Source of the DNA: Volvariella volvacea V23
Lineage: Eukaryota; Basidiomycota; Agaricomycetes; Agaricales; Pluteaceae
Length of the DNA stretch: 64,000 nt
Direction of reading: 5' to 3'
NCBI GenBank assembly: GCA_000349905.1
Contig: KB722756.1
Location: forward strand, 124,001-188,000
The notes under the pieces were generated by a model that saw only the letters and a list, made by a program, of their open reading frames with translations, was not told where the DNA came from and did not search any database. The position numbers and the translations under genes are program-made. Positions 22,753 to 34,608 of this stretch are shown piece by piece. Each line of letters starts with the position of its first letter. The stretch's first letter is position 1.

Positions 22753-24480
22753 TCATCCACATTTTTTTTCGTATCCTTCTATCACTCCCTCTCTACTAAG
22801 TACCACCATCTTCATCTTGGGTACATCGTTCAATACTTTACAATCCTCTATAACCACCTTATCCATCATCGATTCGAGCCTATCCCTGAAGCTTTGGCTG
22901 ATCTCACAATATACAAACCGTAATGTCCTCGGTCCCAGTCCTCTTCGTAACCTTTCTTTGAGCCAATCTAGAAGCAAGTCCAGCCACTTTGATTCATCTA
23001 TGATGAACAGACGCTCCCAAATATACAGAAGGACGAGGGTTTCGAGGTCAGGATAGGACATGGTGCGTATGTCACAACAATGCTGACAGGTACAGATGCG
23101 TCCTTTGAATTTGTTTCTGTCAATTCCTCCCCTGACTGACAATGGGGCGATCTCGGTGGCGCATGGGGCATTACTGTGATCGACAAGTGAAAGGAATAGG
23201 GTGAATAATTCCTGGCCATCGATGCGTAGCATAGTAATATCTGCAAAGTCACGAAAGAGGTAGAACAGCTTTCCACCTATGACACCATTGTCATCAACGT
23301 AGATTGAACAAATTGGAGCCTTCACAATCTGCGCCAGCTTGACAAAGCTGTTGGCGATGATTAGGCTATCATCATCGCGAAGAGTGGGACAAACGACACC
23401 CAACGATATGGGGCCTTGTCCTGCCGTGTACTGTCCCGTGACGGTGAAACTAGAATAACGGTAGGTGAGGTCGAATGAACGTTGTTCGAGTTGTACATTT
23501 GGACACGCGGATAATAATGTCGAGAAATCTTGGGTGATTTGACTCAGGTTGTCCCTTGGACAAACTATGGAGACTTCCATTTGAAGTAAAGAAAGGAGAG
23601 GCAAAGAAATGATTGTGGATAGATATGCGCGATGCGCTTGCAGTGTTCGGAGTTCGGGAAGTACTAGAGGAGCACTCCCAGTGAGGGGAATCCACGAGTA
23701 CTGTGTGTCTTCAATTGTAAGGCAACGCAGAGCGGGGCAACGTCGGAGTACTTCGGATTCCATTTGATGGCAGCAACCAGAAAGTGTAATGGTGGTGACG
23801 GTTGGTATTAGTGGGGGAAGAGAGCCGATATCCCCTGTTGAAGCAAGGCGTATATGTAATTCGCGAAGCTTGGGCATAATGTAAGGTTGGGGATGCTGAA
23901 TATGATAATAACGACCAGATGCACCATCACGGTTGAGATATAGAACTTCTAGTCGAGGAGCAGATTGACTGAAAAAGTTATCAAGCCGCTTCTTGTCGTA
24001 TCGTAGTCGAATGCACAACGTATGAACTCTATGCCTATTGGCAGCGAGGAGTTCCCAGCTCTGATTGTATCTGTAGCCCGTAGTCCCGCCGCTCCATGTA
24101 TCGATACGTAATGGTTGGTCTCCGGGGCGACGTACGAAGGCCTTGAACCATTTCCAGTCCGTCATCCACGTAGTTGTCCATAATTTTGGGTAACCGAGGG
24201 CTACGTCCCTCCAGCGTGCACAAAACTGAGTCACCGGATACCAACAATAGAAACGTGCAGCGAGATCGTGTATGCTAGTGCTTCCTACGTGATCACTGAT
24301 TGCATTGCTGGCAAGGAGTTCCAAGATTTCGATAATCAAATCCGATGGGAGCCTTGAGAGGGTATCAGAGTTTCTGTATCGTCAGAGCTTTATTAATTTG
24401 TCCTGCAGCGCAGCGATTTCGCCATCGATTTCGGCGACCAGTGCGTCTAGACGAGAGCCTGAAGATGTTACTGGCATCAT
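22753..24480 (-). pseudogene. F-box/LRR-like protein with one in-frame stop near its N-terminus
   Basis: The ATG at 24478-24480 starts MMPVTSSGSRLDALVAEIDGE, the usual coiled coil. An in-frame TGA at 24382-24384 (minus strand) follows. The frame then continues without another stop to 22753 for about 540 residues, including SRLPSDLIIEILELL (F-box-like), FYCWYPVTQFCARWRDVALGYP, leucine-rich strands and a Cys motif, ICTCQHCCDIR. At the stop, siblings read LRRYRN or LHRRRN; here CTC TGA CGA TAC replaces CTC CGA CGA TAC, a single C-to-T change. There is no early ATG downstream, so the intact part could be made only by readthrough, an unseen upstream exon or another start. The reading frame is otherwise well preserved, so the lesion is recent. 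Confidence 0.8.
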
Positions 24481-24948
24481 AATGGTCTGAAAATTGTCGC
24501 GGTGGACGCGTTCGGGTTGCTGGTGTTATCGCGTTACATAAGCGCGCGGGCACGCGCACAACCACAGAGCGTGTATTGTGTATGTGTTCAGTGCTGCAGT
24601 TAACACAGATAGACGCCAGGCGCTAAAACCTAGGGTGCTACACAAAATCCTCGGCCCGGCCACGTCGTTGGTTTGAACTTTTCACAAGTCACACAAGTAC
24701 AAAATCAAGTGTTACCACATTCTCGACCACTTGGTGCGTCACTGTACCAGGGAGAGTAGAATCGTGACGGACCTTGCGGTTATTCAAAGGTATGTCAATA
24801 AATGCTTCAGGCGGGCGCCTATTTAGGTTTGCACAGCAATTCGTTACCTGTCTTTGTTGACGCAGCTGTGACTCACTATTCTTCACTACCTCTCACTCAC
24901 ACTTAGCACTCATCTAGCAGCACACCTATATCTTGATCAGAACCCCCA

Positions 24949-26621
24949 ATGCTCATCGCCGACATTGACAACCAAATTGCCCGAATCGCCGCGGAGGTTG
25001 ATGCCTTGAGCATCAAATTGGCCAAGCTCCGGAGATATCGTAACTCACTTGTGCCACTTTCAAAGCTCCCAGTGGAACTCGTTACACAGATCTTGAAATG
25101 CATCAAAGAAGACACGCCCAACAAATCATCCTTCTACTGGATTCCAGTGACCCAGTTCTGCGCGAGTTGGAGAGAGGTAGCACTTAATTATCCGGCACTG
25201 TGGACCTGCGTATCAACCATGAGCGGAAGGTGGTTTGAAATATTCCTTCAACGGTCCCAAAACCAGTTGTTGCGTATCGATACAACTTCTCCTCGAGCGG
25301 AGCAGGCCGCCAACTTTGATGAGATGTTTCAATGTCTGGCTGACAATATGCATAGAGTCCACGAGCTTTCCCTTCGTCCTCATTGCAATTCGGGAAGGCT
25401 TGATCTGTTGCAATTCAGACCTGCTCCACAGTTGCAGGTACTTCGATATCTCTGCGACAATCCGAATGCTCATCCCCTGGGCCCAAGTAATGCTCCACTT
25501 CGCCATTTTCCCCTGCGAATGGGTGCCATGCCAAAGCTACGCCAATTAGAGATTGATTGCAGTTTTACACAGGGACTGGACATTCTCCTTCCTCCCCATC
25601 TCCCGACTATCACTGATCTCAGTCTCAAAAACCTGGGGCATACTGTTGTATTCGATCTACTGCGGCAATGCACTGCTGTTCGCAACCTGTCGGTTTCGAA
25701 TGTTGTTCTCCCATCTCAATTAACACCTCCTGTTCGGTTGTCATTGCCTAACCTTGAAATCTTGGAATTCCAGGACACACCTACACGCCTCCTCACATAT
25801 TTAGCCTTCCCCTCTCTGCTCCGAATGAACGTTAGCATTCCATTTTACCAAGATATTCCCGGTTCTGAGCAAGCCTCCCAAGATATAGCAACATTGACAA
25901 CGATTTTCAGACGTTTTAATCACCTTACACACCAAGATGCATGACTTGACCATTTCACTGTCTCCATTCGAGGATTCGAAACAATGACGCTCCTTACGCT
26001 TCTAGGACGAAATACATCGGGCGTAAGCAACTTATCATTAAATGTCAGGGCTCGATGCAGAACCCGTGCTATACCTGTCCTGGATGGCGTATTTTCTCTC
26101 TCAAAGCTTCGCGAGCTCACACAGTCCATGGGATTACCAATTCGTTCCATTGAGGTTGAAGGGAATAATTGTGTGAATACTCAAATCCACCTCCACTTTT
26201 TCTGCGACTATGCCGATATCAATATCATCCACATTCGAACTATCGAGTCGTTCTTCGCGTTCCTTTCATTCCAGAACAGAAATCATAGCTTGCCAATGAT
26301 TGGTAAGGTCTAATTCCATCAATCTGCAATTGTGACGAGCTGAAATTAAAATTAGACCGCATTTGTGGTTGCGGAACATGTCATGAGTTGCGGGTTAGGT
26401 CATATGCTAATCTAGAGACTCTCATTCTGGATAGTATCGACGAAGAAACAGTTAAATTTCGCAATAGCGATGCATTGGAGTTATTTTTCGACTGGCTCGA
26501 AGGGCGGAGACGACTCAAAATGAAATTAGGTACTCTACGGCTCATAAATTGCGGGGTAAGTCAGCTGTTTATAGGCGAGGTGGGGCGTACGGTGGACAAT
26601 GTCGTTGTAGAGGGAGATTAA
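24949..26621 (+). pseudogene. F-box/LRR-like protein (group A) with one in-frame stop
   Basis: The ATG at 24949 begins MLIADIDNQIARIAAEVDAL, followed by KLRRYRNSLVPLSKLPVELVTQIL (coil then F-box-like). The frame is open to a TGA at 25942-25944 (HQDA-stop-LDHF) and resumes in the same frame through ESFFAFLSF to an intron at 26303-26355. Exon 2 starts with the Cys motif ICGCGTCHELR and ends with TAA at 26619-26621. The closest sibling (15927-17651) is collinear throughout, including intron position and phase. Where the sibling continues QDPRISHF, this copy has a stop that one C-to-T change from CGA explains. A truncated 331-residue product could still be made. Confidence 0.85.
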
Positions 26622-26865
26622 TTCCGGTAGGAGAAAGGAGTATGGTATGGAGATCGGTAGTGGTTGCATCATAAACCAAATCTCTGTCGATACTTTCTCA
26701 TGATTTTTTTGTTGTAAGTACGAATGTTAGATACACGCTGCACGGTAGCACAAGGACCCAGGGACAAGCGCATCGAGGGCATAGTAACGATGTGACACTG
26801 GAGAGAGCAAATAAGCTGCAACAAAGTCCGGGCAAATTCTCGATTCCCCTTCCACGACATACCGG

Positions 26866-29743
26866 ATGGCGGAGGCCACCTTCAAGGATATCCCAGAGCT
26901 CTTCGAGGCAAGTCCCACCTATCTCCAGGGGCGATTATAATTCATCGCGGTATTAGGTTGAGCTCGGCGAAGCCATCGCTGCAAGAACCGAAAGCCTATG
27001 TCAGTCCCAGTATCTCCCACATCTATCGCGGATGCATGTTCTTACGCTTTGCGCGCGTCACAGCTACTTTTCGTGAACTCGGACCGCCGGATTTGTGCTA
27101 TGTAGTTAAAACGACTGGGCGGAGTGGTCAACGTGATGTATGTCGATTTCTGGGACTTGAAATGCCGTCTTCACGAGCACCATCTCCTTTTGGTTAACAG
27201 CTTGGTTCATACCACTACGTTTCTGGCGTGGACGCATCGTCATCGGCTTCGCTTGCGGCCTATATCAACTCTCTCACGTATTCCATTGAAGATAGCTCTG
27301 CGTGGTTTTCCAAGACACCCTCATGGAAAGTTAGAAATGGGACTTACTGGTAAGAGCATTCACGCTCTTTTGCCACATCCTTTCCTCAAGCTTGTTTCAC
27401 AGTTGCTTCAATGCCTTCTCAAGAGTTGATATCCGTGTAGATGTGAAGATCCCAGGTGGTGTTAATGCGTATGTGATTGATCTCCGGGGTGAGCGGTGAG
27501 TCTATTTCGATGTCATACCACCAATAAGTCCCGTTCCCCATACATTAGTGATATAGCCACGAAGCATCGCCGGAAATATGGCTAGAAACCTACATGTCTG
27601 CATTGCTCAGAGCCATCCTTTATTCCGACGATCCCACCTACTTCCTTGAAGCATACCGCAAGCTCGATCCCATTACGACGCCCGAAGGCGAACTACGGTT
27701 CCTGTCCGCAGCAGAGGTCCTATTCTCAAAAGGTTTACTTGGTCAATCCACGTCATCAGGAATTCTTGGCGCTCATAGTTTCGTCAGGTTGGCAGGTTGG
27801 CTCAGATCCCGAAATCCAAGTGGCGACCGTGGTATCTAACCACCTAACTGCGGGGATTATGAAGTACTTTGGCGATAGTGGGCGATATCAACAAGCTGCT
27901 AATCTATTTGAAAAACTGAGCGCGAAAGAGCCAGAAGTGGCCTCGTTACTCGCTAGAAGCTATATTGGCATGAGTGCGTCTCCTTTTCACTTTGGCTCCG
28001 CCCGAAACCTCAATTGTTTCTATCACTCTGCCTTTAGATGAAGAAGTGAAAGCCGTCCAGATCATGGCCAATGCGATCAAGCAAACGCCACAATCCTACA
28101 CCCTACTCCATGCGCAGTGCGACTTCCTGCGGTCGAAGGGCAAATACGAATGGGCCCTCAAGCTGGCAAGACAAGCTGTAAACTGTGCACCGAGTGAATT
28201 CGTCACATGGGAAAAGTTGACACAGTTATACATCGACTTAGGTCAATATGAATCAGTGAGTTGACGCTCCATACTCCCCAGCTGCGAAACTTCTAAAGTT
28301 CCTTTGTAGGCCTTGTTGACACTAAATTCGTGTCCAATGTTCACATTCAATGGTCGTGATGCACATCGGAATCTTAACACCTCTCGCATACACCTACCGA
28401 ACAACCGGCCAATCATTGAGATTCTGCCTGAGAGACGAAAAATGGAGGATGACGAGGTATGTTTCCTCTCCCTTAGTATAGTAGATGTCTAATTAGCCTC
28501 GTTCCAGGCTGATCCTGCTCTAATAAGACTTCCCGCGCCCGGACTCCGAGGAACATGGGCCCGGGCCTACGCTTTATTAACACGCCTCGTTTCTCAAGTC
28601 GGTTGGGATGAATTGCTCAAGACACGGAGCACAGTTTTCGTGATGGAGGAGGAATACAGGCAACAAAAGGCTCAGGCCGAGATGAAGACTTCGGCAGCAG
28701 CGAACGGTAATGCGGATACCCCCAAACCGAAAGTAGTGATTCACGAAGACGGAACGGTTGTCCCTGCTTCGAACGGCAAAGAAGATGGTGACGACGCGTC
28801 GACGAGGGGAATGGTCTCGCCTGCCAGTGCGACAACGTCGAGGAGGGGTTCGTTGGCGGCTGATAAGGATCAGGATAAGTTGGATGTCAACGGTAGTGGG
28901 TTGATACCTACAATCAGAGTCTCCACTGAGTCTGAGAGAGATGATGTGGCGGCGGAGGATAAGGAGGCTGATGAAGGGAAGCAGAAGGGATTGAAGGATT
29001 CTATTGCTTTGGAGAAGCCTGAGCAAGCTGCCGCTGGTGACGATCAGAGTGAAGCTGGTACGGAAAACCCACCGGCTCCATTACCCGAGAAGGAGCCATT
29101 CTCTTTTACGAATAAGAGGTTGTGCGAGAGGTGGTTGGATAACTTGTTCATGGTACTTTATGAGGTATGCGCTTTATTCCAGAAGCTGCTTACTCCTATT
29201 GATGTCGACTATGATAGGACCTGCGCATATGGACCATATTCCGAGCCGAAGTTGCACACTTCAAGACTCAACACGTTGCGTACAGGAAAACGGGATACGA
29301 ATGGGAGATTTTAGGAGATTTGGGGCTGAGGCTTCACCACAAGGAAGAAGCCAAAGAAGCCTACCAGCGGTGTTTGGACTCGGCGAGATATTCGGCAAAA
29401 CCGTGGTCAAAGCTGATGGATATGTATGCAGATGAAGGGGATATTCAAAGGACGATCCAAACTGCAATTAGAGTTGCAGCTTATCAGTACGCCGATTATA
29501 CTGAGATGACGGTATGTCGTCATGTTGTTTTACTTGCATTTGTGGCGCTTATTGTTTTGCCTTCGTCTGCGACAGTTTCCAGCTCAGATCGCTAGGAGCT
29601 TCTTCAAGCTGGGCCAAATCCACGGCCACGCCAAGATCTCATTTACTCTTTTGAGTATGGGGTTGCCGGAACCCATTTTGAAGATTATGAATAGTTACCT
29701 ACAATATGGTAAAACGTTCAAAGTGGAGGGTTATGACTTCTAA
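26866..29743 (+). CDS. ChAPs family (Chs5-Arf1-binding, exomer-type) protein, frame-disrupted at its 5' end
   Basis: Exons carry the conserved ChAPs order: DACSYALRASQLLFVNSD, LGPPDLCYVVKTTGR, YHYVSGVDASSSASLAAYIN, VDVKIPGGVNAYVIDLRGER, YMSALLRAILYSDDPTYFLEAYR. TPR-like helices follow (AANLFEKLSAKEPEVASLLARSYIGM, LKLARQAVNCAPSEF), then LCERWLDNLFMVLYE joined to DLRIWTIFRAEVAHFK, and the terminal YGKTFKVEGYDF. Clear introns include 27138-27200, one at about 27352-27404, one at about 27976-28039, 28256-28308, 29166-29213 and 29513-29573. A species-variable acidic insert lies at 28680-29090. ChAPs carry selected cargo from trans-Golgi to plasma membrane with Chs5 and Arf1. The frame shifts near 27000, 27075 and 27755 without usable splice sites. 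The start at 26866 is tentative. Confidence 0.82.
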
Positions 29744-30797
29744 TTGTGAGGTCATTCATCATTTCGTCCTTGCTGTCGCGTATCCTTTTCAAGAACCCTC
29801 CTATTTCCTTCTGTAATCCTTCAATTTGGGTTTGAACGCTTCATTGTTGTCTTGTCCTGTCAAACCAACTCGAGTTAATACCCCTTTCCCCTCCTTTTCT
29901 TCGAATTTTCTGATGCATTATGCCACCCATTTCCTACTCATAGTTACTACGTATATGAGTAATAGTCTACCCTGAAATACTAGATGACGCTCTAGCTGCA
30001 GCATTGACTCGAAGCTCGCCTAGGGATGGCAGGCATCGAAACTCATGGATATGAGGCTAAAGCTACCATATGCAAGTGCAATTCCTTGATTGATGGCGGG
30101 AGGTGGCAAAAAAATTTTCGTTCAAACGAGCGCCATGGCATTTGTTAATGCAACCATCACCGTCTCCGCGCCAACAATGCAAAGCGACAACTCATGCCCA
30201 ATACCCCCATCCCGCCCGCTTCAAAAGGTGCATAATCGACCACGTTAACTGCAGGTAAAAAGCTTCGGCTTCTCTACCTCGCTGACGTCTTTCCTGGAGC
30301 TTACTACTTTTATCCTTCCACGTTTTTCAAGGTCACAAGGTTGACGTTACGGGTTTTCACCACCCTCCCCGCAGTTTCCGTCGAGGCAGGTGGTTTTCGT
30401 GCTCCTCCTAGCAACCCGAGCCGGCGCTTCCCACCTGTTTCGCTCCCGTTTTACCTACACCACCTCGAACGTCGACTGCGCTTTTAGGCGCGGTCTGGAG
30501 CAGACACAAGTTTCTACAGGTACGACGCCACAGCTATTTTGAAGTAGTGTGGGAGTGACTTAGATTTATTTCGTTCGAGGTTTCTAGGGTGCAGTTAGGA
30601 ACTATATATCTTTTTAGCGGATCAGAATAGGGCTCCTGGGTCGGCGGAGGTTGATCTTGGCACTTTCGCGCGTGTTCATATAGGACAGCGCTCGGGTTTG
30701 GGAGTGTTGGTCACCTCTCGACGCCTATACCCTCATACACCTCTGGCAGCGCAAGTTTATACCAATCAGGGCTACGATACCACCAAGAACTATACCC
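29744..30797. other. Intergenic, probable promoter of F-box gene
   Basis: No coding signature was found. The 3' side presumably holds the promoter and leader of the gene at 30798; no specific motif is assigned. Confidence 0.5.
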
Positions 30798-32294
30798 ATG
30801 CCACTGCAACTGCCCCAACTGCCTTTTGAAGCGATTGACGAGATAATATGCCACCTCGATGCCTCAAAAGATTACAACACGCTTCTACAATGCAGCCTTG
30901 TCTCTCATTCGTTCCTCGTTCCATCGCGACACTGTCTCTTCTCCCAACTAGCACTTAAACCCACCGAACTGTGTTCTTTCCTCCGACTCCTCGACGTCCC
31001 CTGGAACTCCATCGCGCCTTCGGTATCGCGTATCACTATCCAAGGATCTACTGCTTCTCCGTGTCGTTATCATCGCCCTCGTCTCCACGGGTTCCGTGAC
31101 GGCCCGACAATACAATCCCCATACTACACTCCCATGGACTCTAATCGTCTAATCTATCACCTTCGACGAGTTCATAGCATCCGATTTTCGTCCGTCTCTC
31201 TAAGTTTAATCGCTCCACCCTTCTGGAAGCTACTTCATGACTTGAAGGGTGTCAAAGAGTTGGAGGTTCATCATATGACGTTTAGATCGCCACACGACTT
31301 CTTTGGGTTTGTAAACGAGTTGCCGGAGTTGGAGAGCTTGACAATTGTTAGGCCTACGTGGCAAGGGAAGGGCGAATGGGATTTGAAGAGACAGGAGCCC
31401 CAGCGGGCGCGAGTTTTGACACGAGGCGGTAGTCGTGAGAGTGGTTCAAGTAGAAGGGGTTTATGTATTCCGGTTTTTGATCTAGGGAGAATGTGTCAGA
31501 GGGAAATACTCGATTGGTTAATGGCGCAGAACCCGATCCCGGCTATTCATACCTTCCGATTGGACCTGGCCAATACCAATGTCAGAGGTGGAGATATTAC
31601 CAAGTTTTTGGAAGTGGCTGGGTCAACGATTCAGCACATCCAAGTTCGTTTATCTGGGGATTTCTCCGGTAAGTGGCGTGGCTATTCTGTCTGCTCGCAA
31701 TGCTTACATGTCCCGTCTTTTGAAGGTAATGTGGATTTCGCGTCATGCACTAATTTAAAGTCAATCCGCGTTGATGGCCTCACCATCGGCGACCTCTGTC
31801 GACCAACATACCTTCGAGCATCCGAACAGTTTCTTCGTCGCACGTTGGAAAATCTACCTTCCTCGCGGCTGGAGCAAATTGTGCTTTCGTATACCATGAC
31901 TACGCACGATGCTGCCCTATTCGGGATCCCAGACACCTCTCTTCTTCAGATGTACAATTGGGAACTCGTCGCCGATATTTTGAGGAACCGTCATCAAGAC
32001 AAGAAGTCTTGCGAGTTGGACATTCAAGGGCACCACTCCGGCGCTCATCATACCTATACCCAGAGCCCAGACCATGACCACAAATGCAGCAAGATGGAGT
32101 TGAAGATTGAAATCAGTCAATTCCCGCAATATTTGCAAGCCTCTGCCAAAGAGTACATGACGAAAGGACCATTCGCGGATTGGTGTCAAAACGGCAATGA
32201 AGGTGACCTCGTGAACATCGACTTCATGCCTGTTCGAGATTTCATTTTACCACTACCTTTCAGTGAGTCAGACCAGTCTAACCTTTCGCGATGA
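30798..32294 (+). CDS. F-box protein, different subfamily
   Basis: The ATG at 30798 encodes MPLQLPQLPFEAIDEIICHL, a canonical fungal F-box start. CSLVSHSFLVPSRHCLF (the usual second F-box helix) and a leucine-rich body typical of Agaricomycete F-box proteins follow. It lacks the coiled-coil start and the CxCxxC motif of the repeated family, so it is a separate lineage. A GTAAGT..GAAG segment at about 31670-31726 is 57 nt, a multiple of three, and probably an intron; with it retained the frame stays open (498 aa). Near the 3' end GTGAGTCAG..TTTAG may be another intron that would end the protein slightly earlier. It is predicted to be an SCF substrate adaptor; the target is unknown. Confidence 0.82.
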   Translation: MPLQLPQLPFEAIDEIICHLDASKDYNTLLQCSLVSHSFLVPSRHCLFSQLALKPTELCSFLRLLDVPWNSIAPSVSRITIQGSTASPCRYHRPRLHGFRDGPTIQSPYYTPMDSNRLIYHLRRVHSIRFSSVSLSLIAPPFWKLLHDLKGVKELEVHHMTFRSPHDFFGFVNELPELESLTIVRPTWQGKGEWDLKRQEPQRARVLTRGGSRESGSSRRGLCIPVFDLGRMCQREILDWLMAQNPIPAIHTFRLDLANTNVRGGDITKFLEVAGSTIQHIQVRLSGDFSGKWRGYSVCSQCLHVPSFEGNVDFASCTNLKSIRVDGLTIGDLCRPTYLRASEQFLRRTLENLPSSRLEQIVLSYTMTTHDAALFGIPDTSLLQMYNWELVADILRNRHQDKKSCELDIQGHHSGAHHTYTQSPDHDHKCSKMELKIEISQFPQYLQASAKEYMTKGPFADWCQNGNEGDLVNIDFMPVRDFILPLPFSESDQSNLSR

Positions 32295-33145
32295 TTCTGA
32301 AAGATCTATCTTTTCATTCTGGCTTTGCTTTAGGATGTAGGCGGTCTGGATTTCGAACGCACCTCCCATTCTAGGCGTTGGCTGTAACCCCCTTGTTTCA
32401 CTTCATCTTCCGTTGTACCTCTTAAGTTCACTGGGACCTCGTTTCTTGTTGTGCTCCTACTAATAGCCTACATCCCACCCTTAATGTCGCATTGTATAAT
32501 TTCAGTATACCCATGTTAATGATGCATTAGTATCCCATTTGTGCCACTTGTTGCTGATGTTCAGGAAATTATTACGAGCTAAGCAACACCGTTGCGCTTG
32601 TGTGACTCATTACACTAAGTGGCGTAATAATTCTAGCGTTGAATCAGACGGAACCGCCCACAAATGCTCCCTTGGTGGTCGCAGGCCATATGTTGCTTCA
32701 AGTCTAGCATGTGAATACAGCACAAAACTGGGCATCAAGAACGAAATTGGTTGTCCTGGCGTTACGAGGGGAGAAAGGCAGATCAGTGCGGGATTTCAGG
32801 GTCTGGGTGGGTTTCTGCTTTATATGTAAACTTGTTGCGCTGTGGAGATCCAAACCCAAGAGCATCCAAACTTCAGTGCCCTATTTAGCCGGTCAACCAC
32901 CACCATCGCGGGCTTGCTCGCAGCTCCTCCTTCATCCTAGTCCATTTTCCTGCTTATAGTTGGGTTGTTTCGCGCCCATCTCGGCATACCTGTTCTCGCC
33001 TCTGTTCGACTTCGTTCTTCGACCAGAGCCACTGCATTTACGCTTGTTTTCTTGGAATTTCCTGCGCATTTGGCCCTCTTTCGTTCATCTCACTCCTACA
33101 TCATCGTCAGACAACCACAAAAGAGGCCTTAACTGTCGCTCAAGG
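32295..33145. other. Intergenic, no gene recognised
   Basis: This holds the 3' flank of the F-box gene and the promoter side of the coiled-coil gene. Only short frames occur, with no family likeness. Confidence 0.5.
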
Positions 33146-34608
33146 ATGTCGCTCTCACCCCCTATTCGTCGGTATTCAAGCGCCAGCAGCAGGCAAGAAG
33201 AACTCATCAACGCGTATGAAGCGGAGGAAGAGCGTATCATTAATGTGTTGTCGAGGAAGTTGGAAAGAGTATGTCCCCCCCTCTTTTTCTAATTCTTGGG
33301 CTGCGTCTAATATCTACTCCCTTCCGAATCCATTTAAACCCGCTTGGTTGGCAAACATCTAGCTGAAGGAGGAAAACATCGCTCTGGAGAACACGCTTGA
33401 AGCCGAGTCAGAATCTCATGTGAATAGACTTACACGAGAGCTTACAGCTCTGCGACTTGCCCAACAATCTCAATCCTCGACATCCTCGCCATATCAAAAT
33501 GGAGTAAACGGAACGGGTGCCAGCAGTGCGAGCGGGAGTGTCAGTGCTTCGCCCGAGACGAGGATGAGTTTGAGGTCTCTTTATAGACCGGAGGAGCCCA
33601 GTATGCAGGCGATGCTCGAGACGATGCAGAGAGAGAATGCGCAGATTAGAAGTCGGTTGGCAGAAACCGAACAGGCGTTTGCCAGGATTACAAGGTTGAA
33701 TGACGTCTATCGAGAAGAGCTGATTGACCTTCGGAGACGGGTGAGTGCTCTTGTTTGATATCGACTGCACGATATTGAAGAGGTCCACCTAGCTCGGTAT
33801 TCCCATTGACAACCTCATTGGCCTATCATCACCAGACCCTTTGTCCCAGCCGACGCATCGAAGGAGGTCGCCATCAATGTCAGGGTTGTCTTCGCCAAAC
33901 ACCCTACACCAATCTACTAGCGGCGCCTCTCGCCCTCTTCACGGTGTCCCTATACCACGCCCTCCTTCACAAGTTCATAGAATACCTCCCACTAATAACT
34001 CGTCAGAGGCTAACACTCCACTTTCTCATTCTCCTTCGTCATCAGATTCGCCATTTCCCTTCTCTCCGATTACTTCGACACACCCAGCGAGCTACCTCAG
34101 CAATACCACGTCAATGACCACGCCCCCAACTTCAGTATCGGTGAACTCGCTACATAATAACCCCATGGGGTTCGGTGCTCCAGCTCGTGCACTCTCTTAC
34201 CCCTCTGTACCACCCCCTTCTCTTTCCTCTTCATTTGGGTCTCCCACTGTTCCATTCCATATACCGCATCGCGATCCTTCTCTTTCCCCAGTTGAACCTT
34301 TGAGTAGACGGAACTCAAACGTCAGAAGGGGAAGCATGGATTGGAGGGTAGCGGAGAGCGGAAGGCTGGGAGGGAGCAGAAGAGGAAGTGTCGAATGGGG
34401 TGCTAGAATTGCAGAGACGGGTACTTTGGTGCCAAGGAGCAGAGCGGGAAGTCAAAGCTTATCCCCAACGGTCGAAGCCGTCGCGGAGAGAGGAAACGAG
34501 TCGTCATCTTCATCATCGTCTCCTCGAACACAAGTCGGGAATTCTTCCACAAATGAAGAACCGAAAGACGATTCCATTCCGTCCGAAACAGGAAACAGTA
34601 CGAGATAG
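33146..34608 (+). CDS. Conserved coiled-coil protein with Ser/Pro-rich tail
   Basis: Three exons (33146-33268, 33363-33740, 33793-34608) join in phase 0 to 438 residues. The first about 165 residues are strongly helical: SRQEELINAYEAEEERIINVLSRK, then LKEENIALENTLEAESESHVNRLTREL, then a second coil QRENAQIRSRLAETEQAF. The remainder is Ser/Pro/Thr-rich and disordered, with RRxS-type sites (RRGSMDW, RRGSVEW) that look like basophilic kinase targets. I recall the N-terminal coil as widely conserved in basidiomycetes but cannot attach a function. Possible roles are cytoskeletal or vesicle-tether scaffolding. That is a guess from architecture only. Confidence 0.85.
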
